Positions 56,376-64,000 of a stretch of DNA of 64,000 nt are shown piece after piece. Positions within the stretch are counted from its first letter, which is position 1. Each line of letters begins with the position of its first letter. Under the pieces are notes generated by a model, which saw only the letters and a program-made list of their open reading frames with translations, was not told where the DNA came from and searched no databases. Made by a program: the position numbers and the translations under genes. The stretch is from assembly GCF_001905885.1 (NCBI RefSeq), contig NZ_LIYH01000001.1, forward strand, positions 994,169 through 1,058,168. The letters are read 5' to 3'. Origin of the DNA: Streptomyces sp. CB03234 (GTDB taxonomy: Bacteria; Actinomycetota; Actinomycetes; Streptomycetales; Streptomycetaceae).

Positions 56376-56825
56376 ATGGCCGAACACACCAGCTCGAGCA
56401 TTGAGATCGAGGCGGCACCGGCCGACGTCATGGGAGTGATCGCCGACTTCGCGCGCTATCCGGAGTGGACGGGTGAGGTGAAGGAGGCGGAGGTCCTGGA
56501 GAAGGACGCCGCCGGCCGCGCCGAGAAGGTCCGCCTGCTGCTGGACGCCGGCGCGATCAAGGACGACCACACCCTGGCGTACACCTGGACCGGGGACAAC
56601 GAGGTCAGCTGGACCCTGGTCAAGTCCCAGATGCTCCGCGCCCTCGACGGCTCCTACCACCTGGCCCCCCTCGCCGGCGGCACCCGCACCAAGGTCACGT
56701 ACCAGCTGACGGTGGACGTCAAGATCCCGATGCTGGGCATGATCAAGCGCAAGGCCGAGAAGGTCATCATCGACCGCGCCCTGGCGGGCCTGAAGAAGCG
56801 CGTCGAGTCCACCCCCGGCGCCTGA
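56376..56825 (+). CDS. SRPBCC (START/polyketide-cyclase-like) protein
   Basis: 149 aa single-domain lipid-binding fold: IEIEAAPADVMGVIADFARYPEWTGEVKEAEV (split at ADFA), YTWTGDNEVSWTLVKSQMLRALDGSY, and a final amphipathic helix IKRKAEKVIIDRALAGLKKRV. GGAGGAG 8 nt before the ATG. These proteins bind hydrophobic ligands; Rv2185c is the counterpart in mycobacteria. Lies among lipid genes and just before the ArsA-like ATPase. Confidence 0.9.
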   Translation: MAEHTSSSIEIEAAPADVMGVIADFARYPEWTGEVKEAEVLEKDAAGRAEKVRLLLDAGAIKDDHTLAYTWTGDNEVSWTLVKSQMLRALDGSYHLAPLAGGTRTKVTYQLTVDVKIPMLGMIKRKAEKVIIDRALAGLKKRVESTPGA

Positions 56826-57211
56826 CGGCGGGGTCCTTGGGCGCCTGACCGCCGGGCCCTGACCGCCGGGTCCTGACGGGCGGGTCCTGACGGGCGGGGG
56901 CCAGGCGCCCTCCGGCAGGGGCTGGCACCCCCCGCCCGGAGTCGGGCGCGGCTCATCCGGATGTCCCGCCCTGTGTCCGGGTTCTCGTCTTGGGCGCCAC
57001 CCTGCCCTGGCGCCCTCGTGCCGGGGCCCCGCGGCGCGAAGCTGCCGCGTCGGGGGGCCGGCCCCCGCGAGAACCCCGCCCCGGCGGGGCTGCTCCACGG
57101 GCGGTGCTCCCGGGCGCTCCGGCGCGGCCGCACCCGGGGGCGTGGGGGGCGGCAGCCCCCGGAGGAACCCCTTCCCCGGCAGGGGGCAACGCCCCGGTAG
57201 CGTGGGGGTCC
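56826..57211. repeat. Intergenic region with 14-bp tandem repeats
   Basis: 386 nt without a gene. CCTGACSGSCGGG-type units begin at 56844, 56858, 56872 and 56886 with an exact 14-bp period, plus a diverged copy at 56821 over the SRPBCC stop. Further on are several G/C palindromes (for example around 57045-57075 and 57135-57165). A TAGCGT -10-like box (57198-57203) lies 8 nt before the next ATG. Confidence 0.7.
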
Positions 57212-58336
57212 ATGCGAACCATCCTGGTCACCGGGCCCGGCGGCGCCGGGCGTACGACCGTTGCCGCCGCGACCGCGCTCGGCGGGGCCCGGCGCGGGCA
57301 GCGGGTCCTGTTCCTCACCGGTGACCGGGTGGTGCCCGACGGGTGGTTCGAGGGCGACGGCCGGCCGGTCGTGCGCCGTATCGACTCCGGTGCCCACTTC
57401 CGCGCCGAGATCCTCGCCTTCCAGGAGCGCGCCGCCACCGCCCTCGGGCTGCTCGGCGCCACACCGCTCGCCGACGAGGAGCTGACCGAGCTGCCCGGCA
57501 GCGACCGGTTCGCGCTGCTGCGGGCCCTCAGGGACGCCGCGGCCGGCGACTGGGACCTCGTCGTCGTCGACCTGCCGCCCGCCCCCGACGCCGTCGCCGT
57601 ACTGGCCCTGCCCGAGCAGCTGCGCCGCTACCTGCGCCGCCTGCTGCCCGCCGAGCGGCAGGCCGCCCGCGCGCTGCGCCCGATGCTCGCCCAGCTCGCC
57701 GGCGTACCGATGCCCGCGGAGTGGCTGTACGAGACCGCCGCCCGCTGGGACGTCGAACTCGCCGCCGTCCAGGCCATGATCGAGGACCCGGCCACCACCG
57801 TCCGGCTGGTCGCCGAACCCGGCCCGGCCGCCGCCGCCGCGCTGCGTACCGCCCGCGCGGGGCTGGCCCTGCAGCGCCTCGCCCTGGAGCCGGTCGTCGC
57901 CAACCGGATGCTGCCCACCGAGTCCCCCGACCCCTGGCTCTCGGGCCTGGCCGCCCAGCAGCAGGACCACCTCAAGGCCCTCGGGGACGTGCACGAGCTG
58001 CCCCACCTCGGGCGCGAGCCCCGTACCGCCGACGACCTCGCCCTCCTGGAACCGCCCGTTACCCGGGCCGCCTCCGCGCCGGAGTGGACCGTCGAGGACC
58101 GGCGCGACCCCGACGGCGTCCTGGTCTGGCGCATCCCGCTGCCCGGCGCCGCCAAGCCGGACCTCCGGCTCGTACGCCGCGGCGACGAACTCGTGCTCAC
58201 GGTCGGACCGTTCCGCCGCGCCGTGCCGCTGCCGTCCGCGCTGCGCCGCTGCACCGTCTCCGGGGCGGGCCTCGACGACGGGGTGCTGCGCGTCCGCTTC
58301 TCACCCGACCCGGATTTGTGGCCCCGTACGCGGTAA
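57212..58336 (+). CDS. ArsA-like P-loop ATPase with altered Walker A
   Basis: 374 aa. Overall layout follows the ArsA/Get3-like ATPases of actinobacteria (Rv2184c counterpart): ILVTGPGGAGRTTVAAATAL, LVVVDLPPAPDAV (Walker B-like) and RLLPAERQAARALRPML. The P-loop has Arg in place of the invariant Lys (GGAGRTT), so ATP hydrolysis may be lost or altered. The C-terminus (about 300-374) ends in a small beta domain like the Hsp20-type end of ArsA homologues. ATG with TAGCGT 8 nt upstream. Confidence 0.85.
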   Translation: MRTILVTGPGGAGRTTVAAATALGGARRGQRVLFLTGDRVVPDGWFEGDGRPVVRRIDSGAHFRAEILAFQERAATALGLLGATPLADEELTELPGSDRFALLRALRDAAAGDWDLVVVDLPPAPDAVAVLALPEQLRRYLRRLLPAERQAARALRPMLAQLAGVPMPAEWLYETAARWDVELAAVQAMIEDPATTVRLVAEPGPAAAAALRTARAGLALQRLALEPVVANRMLPTESPDPWLSGLAAQQQDHLKALGDVHELPHLGREPRTADDLALLEPPVTRAASAPEWTVEDRRDPDGVLVWRIPLPGAAKPDLRLVRRGDELVLTVGPFRRAVPLPSALRRCTVSGAGLDDGVLRVRFSPDPDLWPRTR

Positions 58337-58375
58337 CGTCGGGGGTATCACGCCACGCTGCCGCAGGAGTACGCC

Positions 58376-58810
58376 ATGAGCGATGCCACCCAGCATCCCG
58401 ACGCCGACGCCTGGGCGAAGGCCTGCGCCGAGGACCTCGCGGCCGAGAAGGCCCGCCGCCGCGGCACCGAGGGCCCGCCCCCCGGCGCCGCCGCCGAGGA
58501 GCTGCGCAAGCTCGTCGACGCGGTCGCCGACAAGGTCGCCTCGCTGCGCACCCCGCTGCTCGGCGCGGGCGCCCAGAACGCCGTACAGCAGCTCGTCAGC
58601 CAGGCGAAGGCCGCCGTCGAGCCGGTCATCGAGCGCAACCCGCAGGTCTTCGACCACCTCGCGGCCGCCGGCAACGAACTGCTGGCCGCCTACCGCTCCG
58701 CCGTCGAGGGCCAGGAGCGCCGCTGGACCCGCGGACCGGACACCCCGTCCGGGCGCGGGAAGCGGGACGACGGCGGCCCGGACCCCACCGAGCACATCGA
58801 CCTGGACTGA
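58376..58810 (+). CDS. DUF5304 protein, neighbour of glucokinase
   Basis: 144 aa soluble helical protein: EELRKLVDAVADKVASL, NAVQQLVSQAKAAVEPVIERNP, then a disordered charged tail (RGPDTPSGRGKRDDGGPDP). AGGAG before the ATG. In S. coelicolor the gene at this position (I believe SCO2127) has been linked to glucose repression and glucokinase levels. 50 nt upstream of glkA, so the two are probably co-transcribed. Mechanism unknown. Confidence 0.85.
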   Translation: MSDATQHPDADAWAKACAEDLAAEKARRRGTEGPPPGAAAEELRKLVDAVADKVASLRTPLLGAGAQNAVQQLVSQAKAAVEPVIERNPQVFDHLAAAGNELLAAYRSAVEGQERRWTRGPDTPSGRGKRDDGGPDPTEHIDLD

Positions 58811-58860
58811 CACCGGGTACGGTTGGCCGTAGCGGGGCTCGACCGAAAACTGAGGGACAC

Positions 58861-59802
58861 ATGGGACTCACCATCGGCGTCGACATCGGCGGCACGAAGA
58901 TCGCGGCCGGAGTGGTCGACGAGGAGGGCACGATCCTCGACACCCACAAGGTGCCCACCCCGCCGACCGCCGAAGGCATCGTCGACGCGATCTGCGCGGC
59001 CGTCTCCGAGGCCGGCAAGGGCCACGACATCGAGGCGGTCGGCATCGGTGCCGCCGGGTACGTCGACGACAAGCGCGCCACGGTCCTCTTCGCGCCGAAC
59101 ATCGACTGGCGCCACGAGCCGCTGAAGGACAAGGTCGAACAGCGCGTCGGCCTGCCGGTGGTCGTGGAGAACGACGCGAACGCCGCGGCCTGGGGCGAGT
59201 ACAAGTTCGGTGCGGGCAAGGGCCACGAGGACGTCATCTGCATCACCCTCGGTACCGGTCTCGGCGGCGGCATCATCATCGGCAACAAGCTGCGCCGCGG
59301 CCGCTTCGGCGTGGCCGCCGAGTTCGGCCACATCCGGGTCGTCCCGGACGGCCTGCTGTGCGGGTGCGGCAGCCAGGGCTGCTGGGAGCAGTACGCGTCG
59401 GGCCGCGCCCTGGTGCGGTACGCCAAGCAGCGCGCCAACGCCACCCCGGAGAACGCCACGATCCTGCTGGGGCTCGGCGACGGCACCCCCGAGGGCATCG
59501 AGGGCAAGCACGTCTCCGAGGCCGCCCGTCAGGGCTGCCCCGTGGCCGTCGACTCGTTCCGGGAGCTGGCCCGCTGGGCCGGCGCGGGCCTGGCCGACCT
59601 GGCCTCGCTGTTCGACCCGTCGGCGTTCATCGTGGGCGGTGGGGTGTCGGACGAGGGCGAGCTGGTCCTCGACCCGATCCGCAAGTCGTTCCGGCGCTGG
59701 CTGATCGGCGGCCAGTGGCGGCCGCACGCCCAGGTGCTCGCCGCCCAGCTGGGCGGCAAGGCCGGCCTGGTCGGCGCGGCGGACCTGGCCCGCCAGGGCT
59801 GA
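58861..59802 (+). CDS. glkA: ROK-family glucokinase GlkA
   Basis: 313 aa, the usual length for Streptomyces GlkA. ATP-binding GVDIGGTKIAAGV, sugar-binding VENDANAAAWGEYKFGAG, the His of the ROK zinc site in AAEFGHIRVVP and the zinc cysteines in CGCGSQGCWEQY. Phosphorylates glucose and, in S. coelicolor, is needed for glucose repression. GAGGGA before the ATG. Closed by a strong terminator at 59820-59861. Confidence 0.97.
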   Translation: MGLTIGVDIGGTKIAAGVVDEEGTILDTHKVPTPPTAEGIVDAICAAVSEAGKGHDIEAVGIGAAGYVDDKRATVLFAPNIDWRHEPLKDKVEQRVGLPVVVENDANAAAWGEYKFGAGKGHEDVICITLGTGLGGGIIIGNKLRRGRFGVAAEFGHIRVVPDGLLCGCGSQGCWEQYASGRALVRYAKQRANATPENATILLGLGDGTPEGIEGKHVSEAARQGCPVAVDSFRELARWAGAGLADLASLFDPSAFIVGGGVSDEGELVLDPIRKSFRRWLIGGQWRPHAQVLAAQLGGKAGLVGAADLARQG

Positions 59803-59819
59803 GCCCCACGTACGTGTGA

Positions 59820-59861
59820 ACGGTGCCCGCCGCGTCCTCGCCCGGATGCGGCGGGCACCGT
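59820..59861 (+). terminator. glkA terminator hairpin
   Basis: Perfect 14-bp stem (59820-59833 / 59848-59861) with a 14-nt loop, 18 nt past the glkA stop. The next gene's -10-like TATCGT starts 3 nt after it. Confidence 0.9.
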
Positions 59862-59875
59862 CATATCGTGCTCGT

Positions 59876-60634
59876 ATGCCGATCACCGAACTGCCCAACT
59901 CGCGCACCGAGCCGGACGGTTCGGCCGTGATCCGGGTCCTCAGCTACAACATCCGCTCGATGCGGGACGACGAGGACGCGCTGGCGCGCGTGATCCGGGC
60001 CTGCGCGCCCGACCTCGTCTTCGTGCAGGAGGCGCCCCGCTTCTTCCGCTGGCGCAAGCACGCGGCGCGGCTGGCCGCGAAGAGCGAGCTGGTGACGCTG
60101 AGCGGCGGCGCGACCGCGTCCGGGCCGCTGCTGCTGTGCTCGCTGCGGGTGACCGCCGAGCGCACGGAGGACGTGCTGCTGCCGCTCACCCCCGGCCTGC
60201 ACCGGCGCGGCTTCGCGACCGCGGTCGTACGGATCGGGGGCGCCCGCCTCGGCCTGCTCAGCTGCCACCTGAGCCTCCAGGCCCGCGAGCGGTACGCCCA
60301 GGCCGGGATGCTCCTCGACCGGCTGGCCGCTCTCGACGTGCCGCACGCGATCGCGGCCGGTGACATCAACGAGCGGCCCGACGGGCGCTCGTTCCGGCGG
60401 CTGGCGGCCGAGCTGCAGGACTGCTGGACCGTACGGCCCTGGGGCGGCGAGCACACCTCGACCCCGGGGGACCCGCATCAGCGGATCGACGCGGTCTTCG
60501 CCACCAAGGGGATCGAGGTGCTGGGCTGCGGCGTCCCGCGCCCACAGGACGTGCCGGGCCTGGACGACGCGGACCTCAGGGCGGCCACGGACCACCTTCC
60601 GGTGCTCGCGGCGCTCCGCGTACCGGCCGGGTGA
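59876..60634 (+). CDS. Endonuclease/exonuclease/phosphatase-family protein
   Basis: 252 aa EEP fold: VLSYNIRSMRDDEDAL (Asn), LVFVQEAPRF (Glu), LSCHLSLQ (His), AAGDINERPDGRSF (Asp/Asn) and ATDHLPVLAAL (terminal Asp-His). Phosphodiesterase or phosphatase acting on nucleic acid or lipid headgroups. ATG at 59876 is preferred: the earlier GTG at 59816 would place the glkA terminator inside the gene, and TATCGT lies 6 nt before the ATG. Confidence 0.9.
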   Translation: MPITELPNSRTEPDGSAVIRVLSYNIRSMRDDEDALARVIRACAPDLVFVQEAPRFFRWRKHAARLAAKSELVTLSGGATASGPLLLCSLRVTAERTEDVLLPLTPGLHRRGFATAVVRIGGARLGLLSCHLSLQARERYAQAGMLLDRLAALDVPHAIAAGDINERPDGRSFRRLAAELQDCWTVRPWGGEHTSTPGDPHQRIDAVFATKGIEVLGCGVPRPQDVPGLDDADLRAATDHLPVLAALRVPAG

Positions 60635-60668
60635 CCCCGGCGCAGCCGTACGAGGGCGGCCGTGAAGA

Positions 60669-61229
60669 TCAGACGACCGCCCCGCGGCCCGGGTCGTCGT
60701 CGTCCTCGTCGTCGCTGCGCATCCGGGCCACCAGGGTGGCGAAGCCGCCCAGGAAGCCGCCGATGCAGAGCGTCGTCAGCCACCAGGTCATGTCCCACCG
60801 CAGTATCACGGCGACCAACATCAGCACCGGGCCGCCGATGACCCCGAGCCAGGCGAACTTGGCGGTCGCGTCGGCCTCCGGCAGCGGCGGCGGCTCCGGC
60901 GGCACGAAATGCCCCTCGTCGGTGTCGTCGAGGTCGTCGTCCTTCGGCTCGGCCACCTCGTAGTCGCGCGGACCGCCCGTGCCGACGCCCGGGGCGAACA
61001 CCACGGAGCTGCCGAGCGGCTTGTCCGGCTTCGAGGGCTCCGCCGAGGTGCTCTCCGGTACGTCGTTGACGTCGTCCTCCAGCAGGGCCAGGTCCTCGAT
61101 GGACTTGAACGGCTTGGCGCCCGGGGGGTCCGCCGGCTCCTCGCCGTACCCGGCGACGATTGCCGCCCAGGCCGCCTCCTCGTCGAACGGCTGCTCGTCT
61201 CTCTTGTCCGAGTCGTGCTGTTCAGCCAC
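60669..61229 (-). CDS. Acidic two-helix membrane protein, unknown
   Basis: 186 aa. A long acidic, likely disordered N-terminus (DDDLDDTDEGHFVPPEPPPL) precedes two membrane helices (about residues 124-141 and 146-164) and an acidic tail (RSDDEDDDDPGRG). GGGAG upstream of the GTG at 61229. Overlaps the alpha/beta hydrolase gene by 8 nt and is probably co-expressed with it. No family recognised. Confidence 0.8.
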   Translation of the reverse strand: MAEQHDSDKRDEQPFDEEAAWAAIVAGYGEEPADPPGAKPFKSIEDLALLEDDVNDVPESTSAEPSKPDKPLGSSVVFAPGVGTGGPRDYEVAEPKDDDLDDTDEGHFVPPEPPPLPEADATAKFAWLGVIGGPVLMLVAVILRWDMTWWLTTLCIGGFLGGFATLVARMRSDDEDDDDPGRGAVV

Positions 61230-62028
61230 CGGTCGTGCTCCCTCCCCGGCCCTCCGGCATGGGGGACCCCGTCGTGCCCACACCCGGAGTGAGCCGCCCG
61301 ACGAACGCGTGACTCTCCTCGAAGATCCGCTCCGCGTCATGGTCCAACGTCGCCACGTGGTAGCTCTGTTCCAGCAGGATCTCCTTGACGTCCGTGGAGG
61401 AGATCCTGCTGAGGATCCGCGCCGAGTCGGCGGGCGGTACGACATGGTCCTGCGGGCTGTGCAGCAGCAGCACCGGCTGGGTGACCTGCGGGAGCTCGCG
61501 GTCGACGATCCGGAGGAACTGCCGCAGCGAGTGCGCGGCGTGCAGCGGCACCCGGTCGTAGCCGATCTCCGCCACGCCCTCCTTGGCGATGTCGCTCGCG
61601 ATGCCGGGCTGCGACGGGACGAGGTGGCGCACCACGGGCAGCGCGTGGGCGGCGAGGCCGTGGACCTTGTTCGCCGGGTTCACAAGAGCGATGCCCGCCA
61701 CGGCGTCCCCGTGCTTGGCGGCGAGCCGCAGCGTCAGGGCGCCGCCCATGGACAGGCCGAAGACGAAGACGTGGCGGCACCGCTCCAGCAGCGTGCGCAG
61801 CTCGCGGTCCACCTCGGCGTACCAGTCCTGCCAGCTGGTGACCTGCATGTCCTGCCAGCGCGTGCCGTGCCCGGGAAGCAGCGGCAGCGACACGGTCAGG
61901 CCGCGCTCGGCCAGATGTTCGGCCCAGGGCCGCAGCGACTGCGGCGAACCGGTGAAGCCGTGACAGAGCAGCACGCCGACCTCTCCGCCCTCGTGGCGGT
62001 ACGGCTCGGCTCCAGGGAGGACCGGCAC
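61222..62028 (-). CDS. Alpha/beta-hydrolase (esterase/monoacylglycerol-lipase-like)
   Basis: 268 aa. Oxyanion HGFTGSPQSLR, nucleophile GLSMGGALTLRL, catalytic Asp in LLLHSPQDHVVPP and His in EQSYHVATLDHD. Resembles Est30-type carboxylesterases and mycobacterial lipases near plsC. The GTG at 62028 has AGGAG about 7 nt upstream and gives the VPVLPGAEPYRHEGGEVG start I recall from Streptomyces relatives; the 35 codons before it are rejected. Confidence 0.92.
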   Translation of the reverse strand: MPVLPGAEPYRHEGGEVGVLLCHGFTGSPQSLRPWAEHLAERGLTVSLPLLPGHGTRWQDMQVTSWQDWYAEVDRELRTLLERCRHVFVFGLSMGGALTLRLAAKHGDAVAGIALVNPANKVHGLAAHALPVVRHLVPSQPGIASDIAKEGVAEIGYDRVPLHAAHSLRQFLRIVDRELPQVTQPVLLLHSPQDHVVPPADSARILSRISSTDVKEILLEQSYHVATLDHDAERIFEESHAFVGRLTPGVGTTGSPMPEGRGGSTTGG

Positions 62029-62182
62029 CGGGGTCTCCTGTTCGGGGGTTCGACGGTTCTCGGGAAAGGTGTACTTCACCGTACGCGACCGGACTGACAC
62101 CGACCAGAGCCGTCGCCGCCCCCGCACGGCCACGGGAGAGCCCGCGCACGGCGGCGGGCGGGATCGGGGGCCCCGCTCGGGT

Positions 62183-62188
62183 TAAGGT
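62183..62188 (+). promoter_or_regulatory. -10-like box before the PlsC gene
   Basis: TAAGGT lies 31 nt before the TTG start in an otherwise GC-rich gap; a -35 partner is not clear. The divergent hydrolase gene starts at 62028. Confidence 0.4.
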
Positions 62189-62218
62189 CTGATCGACGGA
62201 ACACAGGAGGCATTCGAG

Positions 62219-62980
62219 TTGATCTACGGCGCAATGAAGTTCTCCATCGGGGGGTCGCTGAAGCTTGCCTTCAGGCCCTGGGTGGAGGGCCTCGAGAACA
62301 TTCCCGCCGAGGGGCCGGCGATCCTCGCGAGCAACCACCTCTCCTTCTCCGACTCCTTCTTCCTGCCGGCGGTCCTGGACCGCAAGGTGACCTTCATCGC
62401 CAAGGCGGAGTACTTCACCTCGCCCGGTGTGAAGGGCAAGCTCACCGCCGCGTTCTTCAAGGGCGTCGGCCAGCTGCCCGTGGACCGCTCGGGTGCGCGC
62501 GGCGCCGGCGAGGCCGCGATCAAGAGCGGTATCGAGGTCATCGAGCGCGGTGAGCTCTTCGGCATCTACCCGGAGGGCACCCGTTCGCCGGACGGCCGGC
62601 TCTACCGGGGCAAGCCCGGTGGCCTCGCGCGCGTGGCGCTGGCCACCGGCGCGCCGGTCATCCCGGTCGCGATGATCGACACCGAGAAGATCCAGCCGCC
62701 CGGCAAGGTCATCCCCAAGCTGATGCGCCCGGGGATCCGGATCGGGAAGCCCCTGGACTTCAGCCGCTACCAGGGCATGGACGGCGACCGCTTCATCCTG
62801 CGCTCGGTCACCGACGAGGTGATGTACGAGATCATGAAGCTGTCCGGCCAGGAGTACGTGGACATCTACGCGACGGCGGCCAAGCGGCAGATCGCCGACG
62901 CGGAGAAGGCGGCGAAGGAAGCTGCGAAGGAAGCGGCGAAGGAAGCGGCGAAGGCCGAGCGCGAACAGTCCGGCGCGTAA
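62219..62980 (+). CDS. 1-acyl-sn-glycerol-3-phosphate acyltransferase (PlsC family)
   Basis: 253 aa. Catalytic block NHLSFSD (HxxxxD) and substrate block YPEGTRSPDG are intact; also FIAKAEYFTSPGVKG and GAPVIPVAMI. Makes phosphatidic acid for phospholipid synthesis. TTG start with AGGAGG 8 nt upstream. The C-terminal 30 residues are an Ala/Lys/Glu helix built from 12-bp repeats (GCGAAGGAAGCG, about 62909-62952), probably a membrane-surface or interaction helix. Rv2182c is the neighbourhood counterpart. Confidence 0.94.
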   Translation: MIYGAMKFSIGGSLKLAFRPWVEGLENIPAEGPAILASNHLSFSDSFFLPAVLDRKVTFIAKAEYFTSPGVKGKLTAAFFKGVGQLPVDRSGARGAGEAAIKSGIEVIERGELFGIYPEGTRSPDGRLYRGKPGGLARVALATGAPVIPVAMIDTEKIQPPGKVIPKLMRPGIRIGKPLDFSRYQGMDGDRFILRSVTDEVMYEIMKLSGQEYVDIYATAAKRQIADAEKAAKEAAKEAAKEAAKAEREQSGA

Positions 62981-63008
62981 GCGCGCCGTTCGTCCGGGGG
63001 TGGGGGAG

Positions 63009-64000
63009 TTGGCCAGGCGCGAGCGTGTCGTCCGCATGTCCGTCGAGCAGCCGCTGTGGCGGGCTCTGACCGCCTACCGCGTCCTCACCATGGCGTACGC
63101 GGTGCTCCTCTTCATCTCCAGCCGGGAGAAGTTCGAGCGCCCGTGGGTCGCCGTCGCGTTCCTCGCCGTCATGTCCGTCTGGACGCTGGCCACGCTCCCC
63201 AAGGTGGCCGGCGCCACCAGCTGCACCAAGCGGTTCCTCGTCGCCGACCTGACCGTCGCCCTCACCGGCATCCTGCTCACCCCGCTCGCCGACGTGCACG
63301 CCCAGTCGTTCGACGGCCCGACGCTGCCGACCATCTGGACGGCCGGTTCGGTCCTCGCGTACGCCATCAAGGGCGGCTGGCGCTGGGCCGCCTTCGCCTC
63401 GTCCCTGGTCGCCGTCGCCAACATCGTCGAGCGCGGCCACCCCAGCCGGGACACCCTGCACAATGTGCTGCTGGTGTGGGTCGCCTCCATAGCGATCGGT
63501 TACGTCGTCGAAGTCGCCCGCGCCTCCGAACGGACCCTCGCGCGGGCCCTGGAGATCGAGGCGGCCACCCGGGAGCGGGAGCGGCTGGCCCGCGACATCC
63601 ACGACTCGGTCCTCCAGGTACTGGCCATGGTCCAGCGCCGGGGCACGGCCCTGGGCGGCGAGGCCGCCGAGCTCGGCCGGATGGCGGGGGAGCAGGAGGT
63701 CGCGCTGCGCACCCTGGTCGCGGGCGGCCTGACCCGTACCTCGCGCGTCTCGGAGGACGAGTCGCTGGGCGCCGTCGTCCGCGAGGTGGACGAACCGGAC
63801 GACGACGGCCCGGCCGACCTGCGCGCCCTGCTCGCCCCGCACGCCGGGGCCCGGGTGACCTTCTCGGAACCGGGCGCTCCGGTGCTGCTGGCGCCCGGTG
63901 CGGCGAGGGAGCTCGCGGCCGCTGTCAGTGCCGCCCTGGACAATGTCCGCAGACACGCGGGCGACGGTGCCCGGGCGTGGATCCTGGTCGAGGACTGGCC
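63009..64000 (+). CDS. macS: Sensor histidine kinase, MacS-like (3' truncated by window)
   Basis: At least 330 aa, cut by the window end. Four to five membrane helices (about residues 18-140) with VEQPLWRALTAYRVLTM at the start, then a HisKA_3 domain (ERERLARDIHDSVLQVLAMVQ) and the beginning of the HATPase (AVSAALDNVRRHAG). Matches the position and layout of MacS of the MacRS system of S. coelicolor, which affects morphology and antibiotic output. Start uncertain: TTG at 63009 is used; GTG at 63000 and ATG at 63036 are in frame. The partner regulator should lie just outside the window. Confidence 0.85.
   Translation, partial: MARRERVVRMSVEQPLWRALTAYRVLTMAYAVLLFISSREKFERPWVAVAFLAVMSVWTLATLPKVAGATSCTKRFLVADLTVALTGILLTPLADVHAQSFDGPTLPTIWTAGSVLAYAIKGGWRWAAFASSLVAVANIVERGHPSRDTLHNVLLVWVASIAIGYVVEVARASERTLARALEIEAATRERERLARDIHDSVLQVLAMVQRRGTALGGEAAELGRMAGEQEVALRTLVAGGLTRTSRVSEDESLGAVVREVDEPDDDGPADLRALLAPHAGARVTFSEPGAPVLLAPGAARELAAAVSAALDNVRRHAGDGARAWILVEDW

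Noticed and set aside
59816..59875. EEP-family gene start at GTG 59816
   Set aside because: The region encodes the perfect glkA terminator stem, and a leaderless-type -10 box precedes the ATG at 59876.

Overview
The window is about 64 kb of very GC-rich DNA packed with genes that use GTG, ATG and occasional TTG starts. Many ATGA/GTGA stop-start overlaps, an actinobacterial qcrCAB/ctaCDEF respiratory set, adoK, mycothiol-age Fe-S and NAD genes, a ROK glucokinase and a macS-type kinase all point to the core chromosome of a Streptomyces (or very close relative). I see no rRNA, tRNA, CRISPR, insertion sequence, prophage or large biosynthetic cluster. The gene content and order closely resemble a block I know from Streptomyces coelicolor (around SCO2120-SCO2180) and, more distantly, from Mycobacterium tuberculosis (around Rv2181-Rv2208). 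The window is therefore conserved backbone rather than an accessory island.

Layout. 1-1637: end of a membrane protein, a spherulation-type glycosidase-like protein and a GH114 lipoprotein (exopolysaccharide-type module). 1701-8654: cold-shock protein, cobS, a convergent membrane protein, a rhomboid-like protein coupled to an MprF-like lysyl-PG synthase, then cobT and an MBL-CobU fusion. 8735-12588: HtrA-like protease, CmoM-like methyltransferase, DUF3043 protein, and pspA with its partner. 12865-18007: NarL-type two-component pair followed by an RND exporter. 18195-19982: divergent nadA and HesB/ErpA. 20055-24346: anchored secreted protein, adenosine kinase, and a cysteine desulfurase fused to a TusA domain.

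24667-33954: the aa3 oxidase genes ctaC-ctaD-ctaF, an L,D-transpeptidase, a degenerate receiver protein, then ctaE-qcrC-qcrA-qcrB. Together these encode the bcc-aa3 supercomplex. 34102-39548: trpD, a SAM-IV riboswitch that precedes a SufS-like class V aminotransferase, and a glycerate kinase coupled to an SLC13 transporter. 39574-43336: an OmpR-type two-component operon led by a secreted Pro/Thr-rich acidic protein, a stand-alone Lrp ligand domain, and a rhomboid protease. 43488-48892: zinc-ribbon protein, NYN nuclease, tandem NlpC/P60 hydrolases and a HETTH lipoprotein.

48992-64000: GT87 mannosyltransferase-like protein, PimB-like glycosyltransferase, cholesterol oxidase, FadD15-like ligase, phosphoesterase, SRPBCC protein, ArsA-like ATPase, DUF5304 protein, glkA, EEP hydrolase, acidic membrane protein, alpha/beta hydrolase, PlsC acyltransferase and the start of macS. 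This last segment looks like lipid, envelope and carbon-control housekeeping.

The observations most worth follow-up are: the SAM-IV leader with a six-codon upstream ORF and T-tracts; repeated TANNNT boxes 6-8 nt before start codons that lack Shine-Dalgarno sites (likely leaderless genes); a 19-nt palindrome over the ctaE start; a probable CTG start for a CmoM-like methyltransferase; a pseudo-receiver between the two oxidase operons; and a P-loop Lys-to-Arg change in the ArsA-like ATPase.
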